DNA from: Aphrophora alni
Lineage: Eukaryota; Arthropoda; Insecta; Hemiptera; Aphrophoridae
Assembly: GCA_963513935.1 (NCBI GenBank)
Contig: OY740777.1
Location: 19,811,271 to 19,875,270, forward strand
Reading direction: 5' to 3'
Length of the DNA: 64,000 bases
Under the pieces are notes generated by a model, which was not told where the DNA came from, ran no database searches, and saw only the letters and a program-made list of their open reading frames with translations. Of this stretch, positions 56,686 to 64,000 are shown one piece after another. Made by a program: the position numbers and the translations under genes. Each line of letters opens with the position of its first letter. Position 1 is the stretch's first letter.

Positions 56686-56850
56686 GAAAAACCACAAAAT
56701 AACACTACACAAAACTGTATAATGCGTTTATATTACCTAATGTACATTTCGATAGCTCTGCTATCATCTTCAGAAGTGTACAGTTTTGTTCAGAGGTGTA
56801 TAAACGCATTATACAGTTTTGTGTAGTTTTATTATTTATTGGTTTGGGGT
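56686..56850. mobile_element. Palindrome with hammerhead-like core
   Basis: The arms near 56699-56733 and 56799-56836 mirror each other (ACTACACAAAACTGTATAAT on the left). The spacer carries on the minus strand CTGAAGA (56773-56767), T, stem II GATAGC-AGA-GCTATC (perfect 6 bp), GAAAT and GTA. The GAAATGTAC end is shared with 49441-49769, suggesting a common subfamily. Confidence 0.6.
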
Positions 56851-56879
56851 TTTTCCTTTTTTATAGTTTTTTTCGTCGT

Positions 56880-58080
56880 TTCATGATCTCGAGAAATCGA
56901 AAAAGTAATTTTGACGCGTTGTCCGTCCATCGTCATTGTCGTCATCGATGTAGTAAGCACGATAGCGCCCAACAAAATGAAGATAGGAACAGGTAATTTA
57001 GTATAGGAGACTATACTGAATTGTAAAGAATCCTTTTGAAATTCAGAAAAATCTAATTGACAACATCAAAATGACGGCCATTTTAACCCCTTAACGGTCA
57101 GCGACGTAATATTACGTCAGTGAGCTTTTCAATAAAATGTGCCAGTGTAATTACGCTAGTGTGCCAATATTGCCAGTGTGCCAATAAAATACGCTAGTAT
57201 GATTTTTTTTTTTTCGGGTTCAAATTAGCGGGGGACCATACATTTTTAAAATTCCAAAAAAATTATGCTCACTAGTCGAAAGGCACAAAGTGGCATGTAA
57301 AAAAAAAAAAAAAAAAAAAAATTCTCAATTTTTTGCATTGTGATATACAGTATATATATATATGTGTGTGTGTATGTATGTATACAAGTTTACGCTCTAT
57401 ATACATATTCATAAATATAAATATACATATATATTTCATATATCCTTACAGATTCAAAAACCTAACCTAACCCTAAAACATTATCTATGGCCAAAAACTA
57501 AAAATTTTCAATTTTTACAAAGGTTTTTATGTTTATAACATTATTTTCCATCATTTAAATTTTTTAAAAAAAATCAAAATTTTTGTGTTGTTTTTGGTCA
57601 ATTTTAATCATCCGTTAAGGGGGTTAAACGGTTTTTTTTTCCCTAACTCGGGTGTTAATCAACTTATACTGAATTAGAATTTGCAAATTTGAATGCTGCA
57701 TATAAGTGTATCAACGACACATCTCTACGAAGATAAATTGCGACGTTATTTTCAAAAATGTGATATTCCTATAGTTAACGAAGCCCGCGTCACCAATATG
57801 AACATAGCGAGTGGAGACTCCTTCACATATCTACAGCAACGAGGCCCACAGGAAGCAAGTTGACACCTTTAATATACAACTACTGTACAAAGCTCATTAG
57901 GGCCTTAGCGGCGTCAAGAAAGTAGTGATACACATAAATTACGAAGTTCAAAAAATTAGAAAAAAACTACCATATTTTTACCAATACAATTTAACATTCC
58001 CTACAATAAGGGACTGTTTGTATTACATTGTATAATACCACCCTTCAACTTGTTTTTAATTTAATATTTCAATAAGTATA
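56880..58080 (+). repeat. Dispersed repeat family A copy, split by a MITE
   Basis: The left part (GTTGTCCGTCCATCGTC, then GTATAGGAGACTATAC) matches 10850-10990. The right part (57790-58050) matches 11570-11830. Between them sits the TTAA-flanked element 57087-57623. Confidence 0.55.
57087..57623. mobile_element. piggyBac-like MITE with TTAA target duplication
   Basis: TTAA at 57083-57086 and 57624-57627 flank a 537-bp unit starting CCCCTTAACGG and ending CCGTTAAGGGGG. TTAA duplication with CCC...GGG ends is the mark of piggyBac elements. It has no transposase frame. Inside the left end is a perfect palindrome GACGTAATATTACGTC (57100-57119 region). It contains poly-A and T runs and a CCTAACCTAACCCTAA stretch. 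Confidence 0.75.
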
Positions 58081-58164
58081 TTAACGACTTCTATATTTAC
58101 AAGTTATTTAAGATTGAATTGTAAGCTGAGGTAAAATAAAAATCGTTCAATAGATCAAACATAT

Positions 58165-58440
58165 CATCAGGGGATCACTACAGTAATTACGGTTTTGGCA
58201 ATTCCGAGGAGCCTAGCGGGATATACACCTTTACCACCTAGTTTTGGGTTAGATCCCTCTCTTTTATTTTTTCTATCGGGTCTCTCTTAACCAACACTTG
58301 TTCTTTTTCAACTCGGACGCTATTAGAGTATTCGAAGGCCATAGAATTTGTATTTCTTTTTTTCCTTTTTTTTTTATAAGGCGATGATGACCTCTATCGG
58401 ATAACAAGAAAAAAATGCATGTTTTGGTTTTGAAAGTATT
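58165..58440 (+). repeat. Dispersed repeat, GGGTTAGATCC family (long copy)
   Basis: TTTTGGCAATTCCGAGGAGC, TTTTGGGTTAGATCCCTCTC, TCTCTCTTAACCAACACTTG and CGCTATTAGAGTATTCGAAG: the most complete copy. Trailing TTTTATAAGGCGATGATGAC is also shared. Confidence 0.65.
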
Positions 58441-58469
58441 TGATAATTGAGGATTTTTCATATTATTAA

Positions 58470-58575
58470 TATAGTTTAATCAGACGTTTGACGTTATTTT
58501 ATAGAAACTAATACACGACGTTTCGAGAGTATAAATCAACTCTCGTTATCAAGTGAAGATGTAAGAGACAAAATT
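58470..58575 (-). mobile_element. Hammerhead-like single arm
   Basis: The minus strand reads TTGATAA, C, stem II GAGAGT/ACTCTC (perfect 6 bp, 8-base loop), GAAAC (58524-58520) and GTC. The box is TTGATAA instead of CTGANGA, so it is probably dead. No partner arm was found. Confidence 0.45.
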
Positions 58576-58579
58576 TCAG

Positions 58580-59150
58580 CCTAATTTAAAAAAGACAATT
58601 TGTATTTTTTGCTTAAATTCAGTTTTTATTAACGGAAGCAGTGATTCCTCCAATGATTTGGCTGATTGGATTGTCCGATAACTTATTCAATATTTTATCC
58701 CTGTGTTTTATCGTTCCCTCTTCCTAATTTAATTTATATTTTTCGTGCCAAATATATTCGTCTATTTATGTATTGAAACTAATGGCGTGTTATTTCCGTG
58801 TTCACTAATTCATATGTAGTTCACTAATCAGTAACGTATATACATTCACATTTATAAATTTTAATCACATTTATAATGCCTGTGACATTCATATTTAACA
58901 CTATAAATACATTTGATGTCCTGAGTGTCATTTTTAGGATTATTTTTGACACTGTCTTAATTTATTATCAATGGATTTTTTTTTTATATATATTGTGTTA
59001 ATTTTGATTATCTAAAGGGGTAGGCCTACGTGCTTTATGAAAATTTTAACAGTGAGGTTTAAGGTCGACATTTTATGAAATTTATGGGACAACTTTATGA
59101 TCTAAAGCGGGCTACTTGATGATGCAACTTGCAATATATTCAGTGTTTTA
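58580..59150. other. Unassigned AT-rich DNA
   Basis: No gene or repeat was recognised. Confidence 0.3.
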
Positions 59151-59159
59151 ATAGCTTCG

Positions 59160-59880
59160 TCAGTTTCTATGGAGACACAATATTTTTATATTATAACCTC
59201 AAAGCTAGCCAAGCAGACACCACTCTGCCCGGCAAAACTTCGCCAAACTCCTGTAACGTATAATGGGAAAAACACAAGTCAAAACTCCGTTAGGACAGAT
59301 GCTCTTGGAGGAGCTTTCAACACCATTCACACACACACATACTCAACAGTCCCTGACACAATCTGCTGAGGGTGAAGCTCCCAGCTTCCTGAGAAAATAG
59401 CTAAACGCTGATTGGCTCGTAGAGTAACTTACGTCGCAAGACACAATACAAATTCACACTTTCGTTTATTACCCCCAGATCAAAATGTATATACGGCAAC
59501 GTCCCTGTCAAAATCATCCATCCAGTAGCCTCCGGACACAGAGCTTCTCAATCAGACCTTCCCGGACTCGCTCCGAGGAAAACCTCAAAATCAGATCTCG
59601 GAACCTTCTCGGACTCCTCGCCACTTCCGTCGCTGCAATTAATCTCCCGATAGGGAAGGCAAATTGGGATACCACCCGGCAACTGACTTTCCTACCTGTA
59701 CCTTCTTCTCTACGACAAGCCTTATACCAACCTCCGGTACCGACCTTCGAGCACCATCCAACACGCATTTCCTTTTAACCTCATGCCACCATTCGCCGCA
59801 AGGTCAATCCTCTACAACAGACCAAAGCCGGGCTTGGTGTAATATATATGTCACTAACTAGAACTTCCCAAACCCAACAC
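59160..59880. other. GC-richer island of unknown nature
   Basis: Clearly richer in G and C than everything around it, with several CG dinucleotides, a CCAAT-box-like ATTGGCT near 59414 and a CA run near 59331. Two frames overlap antisense (plus 59485-59778, 97 codons; minus 59514-59768, 84 codons), and neither shows a domain. It could be an LTR, a promoter region or a recent insertion. Confidence 0.4.
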
Positions 59881-59889
59881 CCCAGCCTA

Positions 59890-60835
59890 CGTCAAAATGA
59901 TTTTTTAAATTTTTTTTTTATAGATTTATTTAAATTTTATATAGCTTTTGAGTCAATTAAATGTTTACTATGTAACGAAAATTATAATCGTATTTTATAA
60001 CAAAATAATCTATAAAACTAAACTCATATCACGATAGCAAACTCAACAATGAAATTATCAGCTGTTTTAAATCTCCTCGAGTTTTGTTTAAGACTTGGTG
60101 TAGTTTTGTTTAATTTGTGTGATTAATATATATTTGTTGATTAATAAAATTTGTTTTTTTCTAAATCACCCTGTTTAATAAAAATACTAGGTAACATAGT
60201 GATATACAATGTGATGCAAAATTGGTCCAAATTAATCCTATTTAAGATCAGCACACATTTTATAAAACTCGGGTGTCGTCATTTCCATTGGTAAGATCAC
60301 AATAGAATTTTCATATAATAAATTCACTAAAAACGTGCACGTCGATATATCAGATTTATTTATTAAGCCAATACCACCTGTTGTTTAGTAATCTAATAGA
60401 TGAAAATTTGCAACAGAACGTTATTAATATAGAGTTAGTTAATTAACGTAACGACAAGAGAGACTTGAAGGGTGGGGTAGGCAGGAAAGCGTTTACTTAA
60501 TTTGATAATTAGGATTAAACTTGTGCGACTCATCCATTCAGTAATTAACTGTGAGATGCTGGTATAATGCTGAGGAAGGTTGAAGCTTTTAGTTACATTT
60601 ACCTCTTATGGCTTGGTGGATATAACCGATATCCTGGATTCAATATAGCCTTAAAATAATCTCAAACACGTGTACATATTACAATACTAATTAGGTGCGA
60701 CATCATTTTATAAGTTAAATCAATACAAATGTGATCATATTTTAATTTTGTTATTAATTTCTTTTCTAAATAATAATAAAGAATCTATCGTAATGAGCTA
60801 CAATAGTGGAAACTTCAATCACTAAATGAATTGAA
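59890..60835. other. Unassigned AT-rich DNA
   Basis: No gene or repeat was recognised. Confidence 0.3.
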
Positions 60836-60859
60836 AACTATATTTAAAAAAAAAAAAAA

Positions 60860-61005
60860 AAACTTTATTTGTGTATCACAAATACAAGACGAGGTGTGGA
60901 TTTGTGTGCATGTAGCAACTGATGATGACTTAATCATTGAAACTTCGTCTTGTATTTCACTAGCACAAATTAAGAGCTTTTTTAAATTTTGTTTTCATTC
61001 ATTTC
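60860..61005 (+). mobile_element. Hammerhead-like palindrome, left arm mostly deleted
   Basis: The right arm has CAACTGATGATGACTTAATC, ATT, GAAAC, then TCTTGTATT and GCACAAATTAAGAGC, matching the right arm at 17441-17536 almost base for base. The left arm keeps only CACAAATACAAGACGA. Same family as 15784-15900 and 17293-17536. Confidence 0.55.
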
Positions 61006-61139
61006 GATAATAATGAAGATAATGTGTACTTAGTTAATGTTTTAACATCTTTTGAGTATAGTATCAGATTTATTACTATACACCTGATATTCTACTACTA
61101 TGTAAATACAAGGCTTACTTTTCTAATGTAAGCCATGAA

Positions 61140-62400
61140 TGACAAAAAACTTTATCCTTATCCAGAGTGAACCAGTAAGCCGCTAGGGAAATAATTCTGT
61201 TTGTCAGGACAAAGAAAAAATTAGGAATAACTTTTTTTCCGTAAATCCTTAGTTTTCAGATATCCGTCTTTTTTTCTTTTTTTTTTTTTAATAAAAAAAA
61301 GTATATATAATTTTGAAAATAAAAAATATATTGAGTTCAAATTTAATATACGCATTTTGTATGTTACGTTTTACAAGTGTACTAAAATAAAGACTTTTGT
61401 ATATTTTCAAAATGGCGGCCGTTTAAAATATTTAATGAAGAATATCTCGAAAACCATCAACCTCCTTTTTTAACAACATATAAAACTTTTTGTATTTTCT
61501 GTACATTAAAGGATAACCAAATTATTGATAAAAACTGGAAACTAATAATCTTACCAGTTATCTACAATATCCAAGATTAACTTAGAACCAAAATATTTTT
61601 GAATTATAATACTTTTAATAAATATTTTTAATTTCATATCTCTGAATTCCATAAAGATACTTAAATGTGACCTTTAACTATTTTAAAATGGCCCCTATTT
61701 AATTTGTTTTACTAAATATCTTGAAACATATAAAATAAAACAAATGTAACTCAAATTTGTTAATCAATAAAGATGTCATTAATTTGTTTAATCAATACAA
61801 TTTACATTTGTTTTATTTTGTAAATGTTTCGAGATAATTAGCACACTAAAATTAAATATGCGCCATTTTGAAATAGTTAAAGGTCACATTTAATTTTTTT
61901 TTATGCAACGGATTTTTAAATTTTTATTTTAAATATTAGAATTCAAAAATATTTTGATTCTAAATCAATCCTGTGTGCTGAGGACTGCTAAGAAACTATT
62001 AGATTCCTCTTTTTTGTCAATATCTGGATTATCCTTTGACCCACAAAAAAATACAAAAACCTTTTGTTTTACATTATAAATGGAAACTTTTTTTCTTGTG
62101 ATTTATTTTTGTTTAAAGTTAATGGTTTACAAGATATTCAGTATTAAATATTTTAAACTGCCACCATTTTTAAAATATACAAAATAAAGGTAATATAAAA
62201 CGTAAAATAAGACATGCGTAGACTAAACCTTAATTACATAAATATCTTTTCTAATTCTAAAATTTTTATTTTTAGTAAAAAAAAAAATTGGCGAATATCT
62301 TAGAAACAAAGAGTTTTCTGATAAAAATTGTTAATTTTTTATTTATTCTGATCCACAAAATCTGAAACACAAATTCTAAGATTTGGTAGCTTACTTATAA
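61140..62400. mobile_element. Fold-back element (copy with several nested mirrored blocks)
   Basis: Centre near 61780. TTTTCAAAATGGCGGCCG near 61405 returns inverted near 62165; AAAGGATAACCAAATTATTG near 61510 returns near 62035; TTAACTATTTTAAAATGGC near 61675 returns near 61880. The left half is homologous to 12059-12700. No coding frame. Confidence 0.6.
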
Positions 62401-62402
62401 TA

Positions 62403-62930
62403 GTGATTTTTGTAAATTATTTCACACAATATGTTATATTTAAAATAATTACAGACATAATTCTCTTGTTTCATAAACTCGTTTTAAACATAAATATTTT
62501 AAAAAGAAATCAAGTTAAATTATTGCTGTCAATGTTAGTTTTTATTAGCTTTAAATTATTCCATATAATTAATTTTCTGTTATTTCCATTTTGGGATAGG
62601 CCTATTGGTTTGAGTAACATTTCAACGAAATTTTAACGAAATTAGTTCAGCTGATTTTGAGAAATTACGTTTTTAATGTTACAACAATACTTTTTTAGTT
62701 TTTAAAGATAAGTCATAAACCGGTATTTTTTTTAAAGATGTCGACCAATACGTTTCATTTGGGTAGATGTATTTAGAAACTACATTAAAGCAAAATTAGA
62801 TCTAATCCCTTTTTTTATGGCAGGTACACTACTTTTTTAAGTTATCGAAAAAAGTTAAAAGGAAAATCCCGAGATATCAGCACATATAAAATTGTATTAA
62901 AATCTGTTCACACTCCTTTGAGCTGTAGAG
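62403..62930. other. Unassigned AT-rich DNA
   Basis: No gene was recognised; the 77-codon frame at 62403-62636 is low-complexity. Confidence 0.3.
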
Positions 62931-62966
62931 GACAGTACAGACAACAGACGCCAAACCAGCTGCAAT

Positions 62967-63323
62967 GTGAACATGTACGCTTCACCCAATAATCAGCAAG
63001 ACTACCCTATTATCAACCCAGCCCCGATGTGTACGTACCCTTACGGAAGATATACAAAAGGCTCGCGTTTACACAAACACGTGTATTTGCACAGAAAAAG
63101 GCACAAGAAAACGATCGCTAAAAAGATCGAAGAAAATAAACGAGAAAATGGCCGAAGTAAACGAACGTGCAAAAAAGGCCGAAAAAAACAAACGCGTAAA
63201 GGCCGAATAAAACGAACGTGCAAAAGGTACAAGAATACAATCGCGCTAAAGGACAAAGAAAACGAACGCGTAAATATTACAAGAAAACGATCGCTTAAAA
63301 GACCAAGTAAAAACGAAAAATGA
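62967..63323 (+). CDS. Questionable open frame, Lys/Arg-rich minisatellite
   Basis: 118 codons from ATG. The first 35 residues (MNMYASPNNQQDYPIINPAP ...) are of ordinary composition with Tyr and Pro; the rest is almost only Lys, Arg, Asn and Thr, produced by the minisatellite 63100-63420. It could be a small basic protein, but no family is recognised and the repeat alone could keep the frame open. Probably not a gene. Confidence 0.2.
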   Translation: MNMYASPNNQQDYPIINPAPMCTYPYGRYTKGSRLHKHVYLHRKRHKKTIAKKIEENKRENGRSKRTCKKGRKKQTRKGRIKRTCKRYKNTIALKDKENERVNITRKRSLKRPSKNEK

Positions 63324-63420
63324 TCGCCCAAACGGCCGAACAAAACGAACGTGCAAAAGCTATAAGAAAAAGAATCCACAAAATGACAAAGAAAACAATT
63401 GCGCAAAAGCTACAAGAAAA
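63100..63420. repeat. Minisatellite, about 12 degenerate units of 24-26 bp
   Basis: Units read like AAAGGCCGAATAAAACGAAC followed by GTGC, with AAAAGCTACAAGAAAACGAA variants. It is followed at 63428-63525 by AATTTCACCCAGAAAAATTC-type sequence in which TTCACC/TTCGCC blocks recur. Confidence 0.75.
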
Positions 63421-63529
63421 CAATACAAAATGAAATTTCCCCTACACAATTTCACCCAGAAAAATTCACCCAAAATATTTCATCGTAGAAAATTCGCCTA
63501 TACACGGTTACACGCTAAATAGACCCACA

Positions 63530-64000
63530 CATCTATATAAAATTATCAAAGATTATTTAATTGAAAAAAACACAATGTTAATAATTAATTAATTTTATAC
63601 CAACTTTTTTTGTATCGCTATATATTTTTTCTTAATCGGTAGTTAAAATTTTGTTATTTCAAAATTACTGTACAGATTTTTTAAATGATTCAGTCCATTT
63701 ACCATTCACATCAAATTATAAATTTGTGACTGACAAAACTAATTTTGTTCCTAATTATTAAAAAAAAGTGGTAAAAATTTGAATTTTCTACCTTTCAGCA
63801 GCAAGTAATAATTCGGAAAGTTTAACATAAATTTCAAAAATTTGTTCAGTTCCAATTAGCATTCATACGATATTTGTCGCTGAAAAATATACGTTATCAC
63901 TTACTACTTTTTTTTTATTATTAAATGCGAAAAGTACGTTGAATATTTTAGTTTTTAAATTACCCTTGCAGACAAATATTGTTATAACTTGAAAACTATT
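63530..64000. other. Unassigned AT-rich DNA to the window edge
   Basis: No gene or repeat was recognised. Confidence 0.3.

Noticed and set aside
59485..59778. Overlapping frames on both strands in the GC-richer island
   Set aside because: Neither has a recognisable domain; open frames in both directions are expected where stop codons are rarer.
1..64000. CRISPR arrays, bacterial operons, rRNA or tRNA genes
   Set aside because: The tandem arrays have no unique spacers, the DNA is eukaryotic with spliced exons, and no cloverleaf with matching A and B boxes was seen.

Overview
The window is AT-rich eukaryotic DNA with long introns, a GT-AG spliced gene and dense, mostly decayed transposons. 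The gene family and the repertoire (Jockey- and RTE-type LINEs, mariner, piggyBac-like and Penelope-like elements, a Ty3/Gypsy element primed by tRNA-Lys) point to an insect. A hemipteran is plausible, but the sequence alone does not settle the order.

Only one host gene is recognisable: a secreted or GPI-anchored alkaline phosphatase on the minus strand, 41546 down to 20536. Eight exons join in consistent phase and give about 540 residues up to a stop codon, with a poly(A) signal just beyond. The metal-binding and nucleophile residues are nearly all present. The exon with the signal peptide and start codon was not found and lies right of 41546, possibly outside the window. The introns hold a Penelope-like remnant, large palindromes, a satellite array, an RTE LINE fragment and fold-back elements.

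Layout: 1-1578 is the 5' part of a Gypsy-type element (minus strand, broken gag, tRNA-Lys primer site). 4.4-10.8 kb holds two mirrored copies of a decayed DDE transposon around a fold-back element. 10.8-20 kb has dispersed repeats, fold-backs, ribozyme-like palindromes and a LINE 3' end. 20.5-41.5 kb is the phosphatase gene. 41.5-46.6 kb is mostly unassigned. 46.7-48.4 kb is a 127-bp satellite element between inverted ribozyme-like arms. 49.4-50.7 kb has a palindrome and a truncated Jockey LINE. 50.7-64 kb has microsatellites, a four-unit tandem repeat, a piggyBac-like MITE nested in an older repeat, a GC-richer island, another fold-back and a basic minisatellite.

The most striking signal is a set of at least fifteen loci, mostly inverted repeats, carrying the layout of a minimal hammerhead ribozyme: a CTGANGA box, a short stem-loop, GAAA(C), a tiny stem III and a GTH cleavage triplet. 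In the best copies the flanks also form stem I. One such palindrome brackets a Penelope GIY-YIG endonuclease fragment, which ties the set to Penelope-like elements, known to carry hammerheads. Several sequence families are present, and nearly all share one extra base before stem II. A second notable signal is that two satellite arrays 16 kb apart, with unrelated repeat units, are attached to the same roughly 160-bp head sequence.
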